From Isoetes taiwanensis (taxonomy: Eukaryota; Streptophyta; Lycopodiopsida; Isoetales; Isoetaceae): DNA of 64,000 bases. The notes under the pieces are model-generated. The model was not told the origin of the DNA. It did not search any database and was given only the letters and a program-made list of their open reading frames with translations. The DNA lies in NCBI GenBank assembly GCA_021234155.1, contig JAJEKV010000059.1:2122182-2186181 (forward strand), read 5' to 3'. Below are positions 23,101 through 34,452 of this stretch, one piece after another; within the stretch, counting starts at the first letter, position 1, and each line of letters opens with the position of its first letter. The translations under genes were made by a program, and so were the position numbers.

Positions 23101-23439
23101 GGCGCCTGAACTACAGTAAGTCATTCTTCAAAAGGATTACAATTTACTGTCTACAAAATCCACAAAATTAAGTTTCTTGAAATCCCGCTATGTCAGAGTT
23201 GGGGATGAATGTTACATGCTCACTTCAAATCTCAAGCGCAAACTGGGAAATTGTAAAATTAAGGCAATAGATGCTGAATTGAAGTGTCATGGAGTTCCCT
23301 TGGGTAAAGACTTCTGCAAGATCAGCATACTGAGCTGTTTAAAGGAAGATGAGGAGCTACCTAGGCGACATCCTGGAGGTGACACAGTTGGCGAGAGTGT
23401 GGGAACGTTTGTTGCATGGCCAAAAAAATGTTTAATAAA
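23099..23439 (+). pseudogene. DUF8039-like transposon gene fragment
   Basis: A short exon MAPELQ (23099-23116) meets GTAAGT. The next open piece (about 23177-23439) carries CHGVPLGKDFCKISILSC and DTVGESVGTFVAWPKKCLIK before GTAAGT. HGVPLG followed by ..GE.VGTF.AWPK is the signature of DUF8039, a domain of plant CACTA-type transposon proteins. It is divergent to the ParB/HAD gene. No downstream exons are recognised. Confidence 0.6.
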
Positions 23440-23767
23440 AGTAAGTTATGCTGGTTCTTCTTTGTAATGTTGTTGTAATTAGATGCTTCCTTGTAATTTA
23501 GGTATCTTCTTCTGTGATTATAGACCAGTAAAAGAGTAGGATATATTACAAAATTTACAATGTTTACAAAATTGGAAAGCTGGACGCGCACTACGCGTGA
23601 TGACTACATGTAAAATGCAAAATGTAGTGCCACTCCAATAATTCAGTCACCAGCTTATTTTGGGCCTCAACAAAATGCCCATTAAAACATCACACGCGCA
23701 CTGCGCGTTTAGAGGTCTATAACATGAGATGGAATGCTTTTAATTCTTGTGCTAAGGTTTCTTCTGG

Positions 23768-24062
23768 TCACCTCATCAAGGCTGCCATAAAGTCATCTAT
23801 GGGGAAGCAACGCATGCTTTCCACGGCAGCTATTGTCCTACGGGCACTTCTGATGAGACTAACAAAGCGATCTGTGGGGATGATTTGAAGAGTTGCTTCC
23901 AGTGTGCTTGTGAGGAGCCTAACCTCCGACATCAAATCCACCGCTCTTTTTACTGTAATCTCTCCAGTAGAGCAGTATACGTCCCAACAATCATCCCTTG
24001 CATATGCCAATTCTATGGCAATGATGTCTTGAACTATTCGTAGGATTTCAACTGCCATGCCT
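23768..24062 (-). pseudogene. Exon paralogous to exon 4 of the ParB/HAD gene
   Basis: After TTCTAG the minus strand reads GMAVEILRIVQDIIAIELAY, then DDCWDVYCSTGEITVKRAVD, ending in TGA. CWDVYC aligns with CWEVYC in the exon at 18.3-19.3 kb, with similar spacing to following helices. This suggests a second, fragmentary copy of the same gene family, with palindromes on both sides. Confidence 0.45.
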
Positions 24063-24245
24063 AGAACACCAGAAAAGCAAAAGTCTACGAAGATAAGAGC
24101 CTTTGGTACAACAATGTGGAAGCCATGGAATTTGACGCGCAATGCGCGTCAAGATAATCAACCAAGATAAGCAACCAAAAAAAGTTTCAGTTGGCACTAG
24201 GTCATGACGCGCACTGTGCGTTATATAGCGCAGACACAATTGCCA

Positions 24246-24443
24246 AATGAGCATCCCCTTGCTGTTTCACGCGCGCTGCGCGCCTGGAGTATCCTCAATT
24301 CTTTTTTCATATCTCCAAGGTGCCTCACGCGCAGTGCGCGTCTACAGACGCGCAATGCGCGTGAGGCACCTTGGAGATATGAAAAAAGAGTTGAGGATAA
24401 TCCAGGCGCGCAGTGCGCGTGAAACCGCAAGGGGATGCTCATT
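24246..24443. repeat. Hairpin 2: 98-bp arms, 2-bp spacer, four palindromes
   Basis: Arms 24246-24343 and 24346-24443 are near-perfect inverted repeats starting AATGAGCATCCCCTTGC. Each arm contains two CGCG palindromes. Such a compact perfect hairpin is usually unstable, so it is either recent or maintained. Confidence 0.95.
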
Positions 24444-24489
24444 TGATAAATAGTGCCTGCGCTCTTCGACGCGCAGTGCGCGTCAAGAG

Positions 24490-25904
24490 CCTACTGCTGC
24501 CAAGGGAACAGCATATTATCTAAGCCCTAAACCCTAATAAGCACCATGTACTTCCATTTCAGACTATGAAGATTTCATTTCTACATGAAGATCAGATTGA
24601 TTTCATTTCTATATGAAGATCAGATTTGATTTCATTTGTGATGTTCGAGTTAAGAAAACAGAAATAGAAAGCTTGAAAGCATGAAATTCCTAGTCTCATT
24701 CACATATTCATTTAATCAGTAGTTCCTATTGCTCATTGTGATGTTTAGAAAAAGAAAGCTTAACTTTGAAATCACTCACCTTTATAAGAAGAGAACCAGA
24801 AAACTAAGAGGAACCACGGTCTGCTTTAAGACCTGCATTAAAAACAAAGAAACAAAGGAACTCAGCATGAATTAAGAAACTTGTAATATGAAACTTGTAA
24901 TATGAAACAGAGAAATGGGAAGCTTAAGCTTGACTAAACTAAGAGGCTTTTCAAAATCCAAAAACATAGAGGAAAGAAACTCAGAAGGATCAAATCTAAA
25001 ACTTAAAAAAAACTAAAAACTAAGACAATACTCGAACTCAGAATGACCTAAGAATACTCGAACTCAGAAAACTAAGAAAACTAAGACTAACTAAGAGAAG
25101 AAAACCCTCTGATAGAAAAAACCTCTGATATAAAAAACCTAAGCTCTAATCAAAGTCGTTCAGATAAAAAAATTTACCTTAAGAGTCGCAGAAACCTTAA
25201 GAGTCGCGTGAAGCCGGAAAGCCGAAAGCAGATGAAAGCCGAAAAGTCGAAGCTTTAGGCGGATTGCAGAAGTCGAAGCTTTAGGCGGAAGTCGAAGGTC
25301 GGAAGCGAAGGTCGGAATGAAAAGAGGAAAAAAAAAACTGTCTGAATGAAAAGAGGAAAAAAAAAAACTGAAAAGAGAATTGAAAAGTTGCTTTATGAAA
25401 AGGCGCGATTGAAATTATGCGCCACCAGAATTAATTGCATTTAATTTAAAACTAAAACTGTAATATTAATGTAATATTCAAAATGTAATATTGAAAATGT
25501 TAATGGTTAATGCTATGAAGGGTTAATGGTTAATGGTGAATATTGAGAATTTGTTGGGTAAATGCATTGGTTTGGTGTATTCTAGTATTAGATGACTTAT
25601 TTATAAAATCTAAGGTAAGTGGTGCTAATGAGTACCCTTATACTTATTTTGGTCTAGGGGCTTTTGAGGCCTTAGCTTGCTCTAATCTCCTTAGTGATGC
25701 CATGCTAATTTATTGATAAGTTTATGATTGTTTAAGTCTTACATAGACTTTTGGCATCACGGGTATTAAGGTTATCCATAAGGTTTTTAACCATATCATA
25801 GTTTCTAATATTTTTAACTCAATATTATAGGTTCCAATATAGGTTCTTTCTAAATTTTGGATTCTTTCCCATGTAGGTTCTTTTCCATTACTAATCTAAA
25901 TTAT
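24490..25904. other. Non-coding stretch upstream of the transposase gene
   Basis: A-rich, with short direct repeats: AGTCGAAGCTTTAGGCGG twice (25246-25284) and AATGAAAAGAGGAAAA twice (25317-25368). No gene seen. The 3' part may be promoter and leader of the 25.9-kb gene. Confidence 0.5.
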
Positions 25905-26421
25905 TGTCTAGGTGAATGTCAAGGAAGCTGGTGAAGAAAAGGTTGATGACCAAGGAAAGGTTGATGATCAAGAAAAGGCCATTGTATTGCATACAAGGGT
26001 GGATTGGAAAAATAAGAAAGTGAAAATTATGCATCAATGCAACAAAGAGGTGGTAGGAGAAGGTGTCATTGTTTTAGCAGATCCTATCCAAGCAGTTAAT
26101 GATGAAAGATTGGGAGATGACAGACTAGGTGTGGCAATATCAAAACTAGAAGAGCAATGGAAGGAAAAGGGGACTGGTAAAGAGGATTGCATTGCTTGTG
26201 TGAGGCAAGTAGAGATTCTTTCCATTATGGCATGGCCTATAGGTAGCATTCTGTTGATGGGGAAGTATCAGTTTCCAGATACAAAACATGGTGCAGAAAA
26301 TGGTGAAAATTGCCCTGTAGATGTTGAACCATTAGCAGTGAGAACCACACAGTGTAGCAAAAGGCAACCCCCAATTAGGAAATATTATCCTAGTAAGAGA
26401 TGTAAAGCAGATCATGACTGA
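25905..26421 (+). pseudogene. DUF8039-like N-terminal part of transposase gene
   Basis: After TTGTCTAG the frame reads VNVKEAGEEKVDDQGK and then VVGEGVIVLADPIQAVNDER and VEILSIMAWPIGSILLMG. VG.G.+...DP...V....LG ... +AWP is the DUF8039 pattern. It stops at 26419; a shifted frame continues with the next block. In plant transposons this domain precedes transposase-related regions; its role is not known. Confidence 0.5.
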
Positions 26422-27471
26422 TGTTATGATGAAGGTTAGAGGCATGGAGTGTTGTTGGCACAATTGTGTGCAAATGTTCAAAATAGATGAATTGGTGGAA
26501 GCAAGAGGTGCATTTCAGGAACAGAAGGGTGATATTAGGAGGACTTTCATGTATAATATTTTTGAGCTTGAAATTCCAGATGAAAGAGCAAAAATAAAAA
26601 GATAACCATTACTTGGCAAATGGATATGTCAAAAATCATGGATGGCTATACATGGAATCCCGTCCTCGTCTTGGCATAACTGGCTACAAAGCTACAGAAA
26701 TGGGAAAAGGATTGCATCACATGGGAATATTGGCTTGGTGAGACCACAATCAAAGATTTTAGTTGCAAAGGAAATATTTGAGAAATATGTGGAGTACAAT
26801 GCAGAAAATATGCCACATAAAAGTAAGAAGGATGCAGAAGGAAAAGTAATCGTGGAAAAAAGACTGCCAGCTCATTGTACTCAATTGAGCATATTAGAAG
26901 AAGTGAATGCCATGCTTCGAGAACTTGGAGTGGCTCCTATATGTCAGCCTACCTTTAGTAGGCTATGGAAAAAACACTTCAACCATGTTACCATTTCAAA
27001 AACCAATAACTTTGCAAAGTGCAACTTATGTGCCAAGTTGAAAGAAAGGCTAGCCAAGACCAAGCTAAATAGTGCAAGAGCTAAAGTGAGAGAGGAATTG
27101 TCGGATCATATGACTGACCAACTTTCATGTAGATCTGCTTATTGGATGTGGAGGACATTATCAGCTTTGGAACCTACTGAATATCTTTGTATTATACATG
27201 ATAAGATGGACCAACAGAAGACTTGCCTTCCTCAATTTGCTTATATTCCAAAGTCATGTGGAAGAGCATACCCTTTGCAGATCTCTTTGACGGGGGCCAT
27301 TCTGCATGCACAACTTTTAATATACTACGGGCATTTCAGTTTACAATTATGGAGTGATGGCCCAGACTTCCATATTGGAAGTGTGATGAGGTGCTTGAGA
27401 AACTATGAACGTGGCTACAATGGTGATCTTGAAAGCATACGAGCCAGTCAACCACTGTTTAATGCATTGTT
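26414..27471 (+). pseudogene. DUF7869-type transposase-like protein, first part
   Basis: One frame gives ECCWHNCVQMFKIDELVEAR and DIRRTFMYNIFEL (26414-26605). A shifted frame (26642-27471) gives KIASHGNIGLVRPQSK-like sequence, a CNLCAKLKE zinc-type pair and YLCIIHDKMDQQKTCLPQF, which supplies the first Asp of an RNase H-like core. The frame runs straight into the LINE insertion at 27472. Removing the LINE and one 10-bp target copy continues it without a shift into the second part. Two frameshifts upstream show it is inactive now. Confidence 0.7.
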
Positions 27472-28566
27472 TTTTTTTTTGAAGAACTGTGTCATCAATA
27501 TATTAAAAGAATGGTAATGTTACAAAGCAAGTGAGGAGGAAGGAGAACTGCCCCAAAGAGACAGCGATACCTCGACACTCCACAACAGACTCACAAACAA
27601 AATGCAACTCTACTGCTGTACAAACCGACCATCACCATCTACAACACCCAAGAAGTCCCGCCAAATGGCAAACTTCCGCTCTACTAATCCCGAGAACGCC
27701 AGAAAGCTTTGAAATAGCTTGTACCTGAGTCGAGGAATCAGAGAGGCTGCAGGCTGCTGAATCCCCTGAAAGATCCATAACCGCCGCCGCTTCCAAATCA
27801 ACCACACCAACCAAGCCACGCACAGATGCAAGGCTTGCTGCCGCAAGGGCGGCCAAGCACCAGGATACACGTGAAGCAGCAACTGCTGGCTAGTTAATCT
27901 CACTTGAAATAGAGCCCTGACCCAATCCCAGGCAGCCTGCAAGTGAGGGCATAAAACCAGACAATGATCTACAGTCTCACGATGAAGGCCACAACAAGGG
28001 CAAAGAGGGCTCACACCCAGCCTAAATTGACTCACAAGGACATTCACCCTGATACAGCGGTGCACCACCTGCCACAGAAGCACCCTAACCTTCGGTGGGG
28101 GAAGTGAGCTCCATGTCCACGTCCAAACCGAGCGCCATCGAGAACCCGGAAGCTGCAAAGACCACTTACCTGAAGGGGGCAGAGTGTCATGAATAGCCAA
28201 CACCCGGTAACAAGACCGCACAAAACAAGAAGACACAACAGCCGGATGAACCTTCCAAACCTGCACCACCACATCATCCTGAGGGACTATAGGTATGTGT
28301 AACGGAATACTTCGCGCCACTTGTTCCCAGATAGCTCGGTCACCGCCCTTCAGGCGAAAGCGAGCTCGAAAGAACTCCCACGAAGCTAGCTGACCACCCC
28401 AATACCAATCCTCCAAGGTGAGCACAGCAGCTCACCTCCAACGGGCCTGCGTCCGAGCATGCACAGTGGAAGCCAAGGGCAAGTGCGCAGGGGGTAGAGG
28501 AACCCACAAGAAAGGAGAAGAATGGTGATAAACTGAGGCATAATCTATCTGGAAGAGCACACGCAC
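27472..28566 (-). mobile_element. 5'-truncated LINE inserted in the transposase gene
   Basis: The left edge is a T run (poly-A tail of a minus-strand element) and the insert is flanked by ATGCATTGTT at 27462-27471 and 28567-28576. The minus strand encodes a zf-RVT zinc-binding tail: VLLWQVVHRCIRVNVLVSQF then CPCCGLHRETVDHCLVLCP and WLVWLIWKRRRLW. This is typical target-primed reverse transcription. The ORF of 271 codons is intact, so the insertion is fairly recent. Related to the LINE tail at 57.1-58.6 kb but clearly diverged. Confidence 0.92.
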
Positions 28567-28576
28567 ATGCATTGTT

Positions 28577-29906
28577 GGATGAGGAGCCCAATAATATTGA
28601 AAAGGTTACTAAAGCAAGGTTCAGAAGGCCAGGATGTTATGAACAGATTGCCAAAGGATCAAGTTCACAATCAAAGCCAAGGGATCTACCAAGAAAGTTT
28701 ATGTTGCAGCTTGATAATTGTGCTGGTCAGAACAAAAACAGATGGATGTTCTCATTTCTGTCTTACTTGACTGCTGTGGGTATCTTTGAAAGAGTGAATT
28801 TGGGATTCTTGATGCCTGGACACACCCAGGAGGATGTTGATGCGGTGTTCGGGAAGTATAGTGTTGCTCTGAAGTCGCAGACTGTCACAAATATGCCTAG
28901 GTTAATGGAGGTATATGCTGGATGCACAAGTCCAGCTCCCATAGGCTTGCTTATAGATGAAGTGCCTGATTGGAAGAGTTTTTTGGAAGGACATTTACCT
29001 GATTTAGAAGGACACTCAAAGCCTCTACAATTCACTTTCTGGGTGAAGGATGGGATTCCAATAATGCAATGGAAAATGAGGCAGTCAGAGGACGTATGGA
29101 AACCAGAGGAGGGAATAGAAATGTGGCTCAGGGATGAAAATAACATGCCTAAAATACCTAAGGGTCAACCAAAAGTGCTGAGACCTTACTCTGAAGTAGA
29201 GCACTTGAAAATAACAAGAGAGGGCATCATGGATTACATTAAGCATTGGAAACAATCTGCTGATGATACCAATAATGCACTAGTCAAGTATTGGGAGAAA
29301 GTGCATCGTATGATTGGGGAAATTGACACTTCAGCAACAGAGCTAAAAGAATGGTTACCCAAAAGTAGGTGGAGGAACTCGGCAGGAGCTAAGGAAACAG
29401 AGAATGATGTTACTAGCATTCGCAAGTCCACGTGTCCTCCTAATGCTGACGTACACTACGTTGGCCCTAAGAAAGGAAGGCCAAAATATTACCGCATGCC
29501 TAACTATGATCCAAGTAATGATGTGACATCCGGCCAATTTTTTCTTTGCTTGCCTCACGATAGAGTGACCTATCCCGTATGGATGGGTTACACTCTCTCT
29601 GATATCTGTAAAGAAAAGGGGGACCAGAACTTCAAGAAGGTGCATGTTGCATGGTGGGTACCATTGCATCAATGTGACAATGTCAGTGATAAAGAAAGAT
29701 ACTTGGATTGCTGGGTGAAGAAATGGAGGAAACATCCTTAAGAGAAAAGTCAGTGGCTTGATGTTCAAACGATATTGTTTTCATGGAATGCACGTACCAA
29801 ACCAACCGCGAAATCCAGAGTTATAATACCTAAACAAATTGTTGAGAAGGTTAAAGAGACTTTAGCCATGCCCATGCCAGATGGGGAAGAGGAAATCGCA
29901 GAGTAA
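28577..29906 (+). pseudogene. DUF7869-type transposase-like protein, second part
   Basis: Continues the frame interrupted at 27471. FMLQLDNCAGQNKNRWMFSF provides the second Asp and GFLMPGHTQEDVDAVFGKYS the third acidic position. LQLDN..QNKN and GFL..GHT.EDVD.+F are hallmark blocks of DUF7869 proteins, which look like transposases with an RNase H fold. A TAA at 29739 is followed in the same frame by KSQWLDVQTILFSWNA to a TAG near 29904, so the original protein was longer. Together with the DUF8039 region this is the main mobility-type gene inside E3. Confidence 0.75.
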
Positions 29907-32040
29907 ATCGCTTGGTTGTACTTCTCAGTGTTGAGAACTTTTATAAAACATTGTACCCACTTTTTTGAAATATGAAAATATTTTGATACTCTTTTGAATT
30001 TGCATTGTTTGCTTAGCGAAATACACTTTTCTACTTTATTTGTTAAAAAGTACTGTGTTACATTTTTTCCCAAAATTAAGGCATAATCCCAAAATAAATG
30101 AATAGTGGTTTTGAGAAAAAAGTTGTGGAGCTATCACCAATTGTGCCATTTTGTAAACATTTCCTGCATAGTCTTACAGCATAAAGTTGGTACGCTATCT
30201 TCTACAAATAGAATACAATAATCTGCAAGCCCTTTATGTTGACTGCAGCATATTATTGCCTTGATTAACAACATAGTAACAGAGATATATATGCAAGTCA
30301 TGCCCACCATTTATTGCCTTCATAACAATGATGCAGTACAAGGTAAGTCCAGTTGTAGTTGAAACTTGTTTCCTTTAAGGTTTTGATGTTTTTGGAGCTT
30401 CCCCAAATCGCGTCATGACCTGTATTTCATATTTCCCATGTATGCTTTTATGCATGACCGATGATAGGTACATGTGAGCTATGCAATATGTCCCACATCT
30501 GGCTATGGCAGAGCCAGAAACTTAATGAAGCTATGGGGCCCAAATATCTTAACAGTGTATTGCACATGAGTGTTTTTATCTGTTTATTTATTCTCTGTGT
30601 TAAGAGCATATATCTTTGTAATTATGCATGTTATTCCTTCTCTAATAATGTAAAAAGTGTTTTTTGTTTCTACAGATCAAACGGTAGTGCTACATGACAT
30701 GACATCCTAAAACTTTTAGATTAGAAAGGATGTTAATTTTCTACACCAACATAAGAGAATAACTGGTGGTGGCAAAGAAGAATCAAGAGTTTGAATTGGG
30801 TTGTTTTATTGGCTTCGTTGGCCTTCATAATGATTCTACAAAATAACATCTTACTAGAGGGAAAAGTCTCATACAACTGCTTATGCAAAATATAGGAGCT
30901 CAACGCTTAAGATTTGGACTTCGATTTAATTAGACTTTTGAACTGTTTTGTGCATGCAGCAGATATTGCCACATGTTGCCACATGATTGGCTCATGAATA
31001 TGATGCAAATTAATTTATATCCACAAAGTTGGCAATTATTGTGCTCCTAGAAAAGCTGCATGTCTTTTATTTTAATTTACAACATTCAATGTTGATGATG
31101 ATGTAAGTTGAAAACATACCAAAGAAAAGTGTGTGCCAATTCTAACATACGTTAGTTAACTCACTTGATAAAAATTCTTGTTCCACTCAATTAAGTATAA
31201 TGGGATTTAAAACTAACAAAACCCTTTACAAATGCTATAGATGAGAATGTGATGTTGTAGAACGTTGAACATTGTATTTGTACAATTTTTGATCTTGAGA
31301 TGTTCTCAATTTAAATCTACGATCTTTATTCATTTTTAGACTTATGTTCAATGAAAAGCCCAGCAACGTTGGGCACTTTTTCTAGTGAGGATATAATAGA
31401 TTTATTGCTGCTTTTTCTGACTAGGCTGATAGATATTATGATATCTGCAAAGAAGGTGGCAAACAGGCTGTAATGAAAGGCGTGTATGTCTGGTATATTA
31501 AAGTCTCAATCTTCCAAAATTGGACATATATGGTTACTCTATTATGGGGACACGTGCAAGAGGGTACAGCTGTTCTGACACAACAGGAAAAGGGCAAATG
31601 TGTGAGCCGTAACTGTAACTTAAAACATGTAGGCTTTAACTTAAAACATGTAGGCTTTAACTGTAATACATATTTAGCAGATTGGTTGTACAGCACGTTG
31701 TGATCCATCACAAAAACTCGTAGTATTGGCAATCCTAAAACAATTGCGCAGGTTCATCCTGGTCTCTTCACAAACACAATTGTAGATTTTTCTAGGCAAA
31801 AATATGGTGTGCAATTGATGCAGGGAGAAGCGCAGCAAGTTAGGTTGATCTTGCACAACGTAAAGTGGTCGAAGTTGTTGTAGATGGAAATCTTATTGCA
31901 ACCAATTTGGTGGCAATAGTTCTAGGTCCGTGTTCTAATAGGAATATCAAGCTTGTTTCAGATGTTACAACTACTTATTTCTGCACTTAAAGCGCATAGC
32001 ATTCTTTTTGGATATAAGAACTATAAAAACGAAACGACAA
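29907..32040. other. Right interior of E3, no gene supported
   Basis: AT-rich. A 21-bp unit (TTAAAACATGTAGGCTTTAAC) is doubled at 31619-31660. A scrap at about 31855-31960 reads KVVEVVVDGNLIATNLVAIV but is unrecognised and lacks a start and a family. Nothing else. Confidence 0.45.
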
Positions 32041-32105
32041 CAAGAAACATGAAAACCCATCTCTCCAACCACCGGAGGGCAACCCTCCGAGTGCAGCACC
32101 TTGTT

Positions 32106-32689
32106 CATATTCTTTATGCCTAGCATTGCAATGTGCTACATGTTCAACACTATAGACATTCAAATTAACTTTTTTTTTCCACAATCATTATTGCTCATGC
32201 GTAATTATTCACACTCTATAAACTCTTATAAGCGTGAATATACATCCATGGAGACAATGCACATTCTTTTTAAATGTGAGTGCATGCAATTTTTGCTGCA
32301 TCCAGCTTTTGATATGACAATCAACAAGTCCTAGAGCTAAACAATAAAAATGGTTGGTTTGTAATTTGCCAAATCCAGTACTCAGTCACAAACTACCCTA
32401 TGTGGCTGTTGGCTCAAATGTTTGCATGAGAGCTCAAGGAATTCAAGGTATAAAGGTACTTATCCTATCGAAGAATGGAGATGCTTTTGTGGATGTTACA
32501 GATCAAGATATAAAACATATATCAATCAATATTCTTAATTTGAGATAAATCCAAAAATGTTTCCTCAATATGGAGGAACATTTTTGGATTTATTTTTAGG
32601 CGATTTCTCTAAGATTTTGGGGCTTTCAGCTGTAGGAAAAGAAAACCGATACTCCAAAAATTGAGAAACAGATATGAGCAATAATTTAG
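32106..32689 (+). repeat. Segmental duplication copy 1, middle part
   Basis: Aligns with 36601-37154, starting CATATTCTTTATGCC and ending AGCAATAATTTA. One small length difference lies at about 32230-32245. Carries no gene. Confidence 0.88.
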
Positions 32690-33885
32690 AACAAGGTGTT
32701 GCGCACGGTGGTTTGCCCTCTGCGTAACACTGATACTTCCCTCCACAGTTCAAATTTTATTATCAAATATGAATGGTGTGTTAACTCTATCTTTGTTGTA
32801 TATTACCACTCCAACTCCTCACATGTTTAGCGAATGAAATAGCTCTGCAACTTTTGCATGTCTTACAAAACAATGTATATCTATTTCTTCTCATATCAAG
32901 AAAATTCAAGTTTCCAGCATTAATTGTTTGTTATCTAATAAAATTTTTGATTGGGTCAAACTTTTCTTACTCAAACTGGAATAAGATTCAAAGATAATAA
33001 GTATGTTCACTCAATCTTTGTTCTAGATTATCAATCTGACTTCTCACATGTTTATGAAAGAGTAACTTTTCCATGTATTAGAAGATGTCATATTTGTTCC
33101 GGGAGGCATAAGGACTGTTAAGAGCCCGAATTAAAATACAGTAGTGAGATACCTTGAAAAGCGGTATTGGCAGCTGCTTTCAATTCTTCAGCTTTTGTGA
33201 TATCAGGTGCTACATCGCCATTACGAGTTGCCATGCTGCAAAATATCTGCATTTGACATCAACATAAGGGATGCTGGTAATCCCGGTATGTGCCAATGTA
33301 GCCATGAACATCTTTAAAAATGAGACTTCTGAAATACTCTGAACCTTTCCGATCTGCACTTTTGGGAACCAATTCACAACGTTTCTATCCAATGGATCAA
33401 AAGACTCTTAGGGAGGTAGAAAATGAGAACTGGATGAATTTGCTCACAAGATCACTCACGGAAAGAAAACTGAATAGAGGGGATTAACATTGAAAAGACA
33501 TATTGGTTCTGTGCCGATTCAAAAGGCGAAGGCTGGAGGAGTTATAGAGTGCCGGAGTTGTGGGCGACTTCCGTTGCTCAGGCGACTTGCTTGTTATGCC
33601 TGATATTGGAAGCAGCAAAGACGGAGGTTGAGGCTACTGCTACCTCCATGGAGCTGCGGCCAGATCTAAGCCGTTTCTAATCTGTACGTGTCCAGCAGAG
33701 AAGCATGTCAGATGGGTAGATCCGGCTTGTTCCTTCACGCAGCGAAGCCCAGCTACAGTCTCGACCTGCTGCTCTAGGTTGAAATGGCCGCCAGTATATT
33801 TTGATCAGTCATGGGCATATCCACAGTATATGCCCAAAAGCCCACCTAAAGGAAGGTTTGCCCCCCCAATTCTTGGGGGCAAACC
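32690..33885 (-). mobile_element. 1.2-kb element Y of the GGGTTGCCCC family, minus orientation
   Basis: Absent from the sister copy, where AATAATTTAAAAAAAGGAAA is continuous. On the minus strand it starts after a T run with GGTTTGCCCCC (an 11-bp foldback with GGGGGCAAACC) and ends GAGGGCAAACC..GTGCGCAACACCTTGTT. These are the same end types as E1-E3. It has no recognisable transposition gene. 33210-33392 is a chance frame. Confidence 0.7.
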
Positions 33886-34452
33886 AAAAAAGAAAAATCA
33901 TTACTTGCTTTGATACATTCACACTAAAATGATTCTAAGGGCAATAATAAAAAAAAAAAAAAGCAGTGGCTTTAAACTCTAATACTGAGGCTTCAAGAAA
34001 ATGATCATTATCGTTAAGCAAAGCCATTCTTCCAGTGACATTGTTTCACAACACAACTAATAGATGCAAAACGTGGCAATGCCACTTCGGGTGATACGCC
34101 TCGCACTTTTCTACTTGGTAATGGTTTGAGTTTTTTAACCTTTGCCAGCATTAATTGAACACATAAAGACCTTAGAATGTGACTATCATGAGTATATTCT
34201 ATGCTTAGGCTTAGCAAGATTAGAAGCATTTGGCTTCAACAAAAATGCATCGGGTCCAAGATGCTAGACTATTTAAATTTATTTGATTAACTTTAATATT
34301 ATTTATTATTGAAATAACCATTTATTCAGAGCACTTACAATCATGGAATGATGAAGGCTATTTCCTATCTGCCATAGACACAACAACAACCCGCTTTGCA
34401 AGACAAAAAACAAATATTTCTTTGCAAGCCCCTTTTAATCTAGAGCTTTGCC
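33886..34452 (+). repeat. Segmental duplication copy 1, right part
   Basis: Aligns with 37155-37728 (AGAAAAATCATTACTTGC through TTTAATCTAGAGCTTTG). After the final TTG the sister continues for 143 bases before its GGGTTGCCC end, while here CCC follows directly, consistent with a deletion through TTG microhomology. Confidence 0.85.

Larger units (their letters stand above)
18277..24483. repeat. Nineteen ACGCGCANTGCGCGT palindromes
   Basis: Copies start at 18277, 19315, 19366, 20492, 20560, 20631, 20699, 21981, 22045, 22163, 23584, 23694, 24135, 24207, 24269, 24327, 24348, 24406 and 24469. Fourteen match the 15-mer exactly; five differ at one or two positions. The flanks usually extend the palindrome with TTCA..TGAA or TTGA..TCAA. 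Every copy falls in an intron or outside the exons. None was found elsewhere in the 64 kb. Each holds four CpG steps per strand. Confidence 0.92.
15060..32105 (+). mobile_element. 17-kb candidate giant element E3
   Basis: Left end after TTTTT: GGGTTGCCCCAAG, then GGGGCAAACC. Right end: GGAGGGCAACCCTCC, GAGTGCAGCACC, TTGTT. The flanks TTTCATTTTT and CATATTCTTT are contiguous in the duplicate at 36591-36610, which is an empty site. Contents: PPR pseudogene, ParB/HAD-type gene, DUF8039 and DUF7869 transposase-like genes, a LINE insertion and the ACGCGCANTGCGCGT palindromes. No Rep/helicase was seen, so mobilisation may have been in trans, or E3 may be a composite of nested insertions that arrived piecemeal. 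Confidence 0.55.

Noticed and set aside
18277-24483. CRISPR-like array of short palindromes
   Set aside because: Spacing is irregular (21 to over 1000 bases), there are exons between copies, and the setting is plant nuclear DNA.
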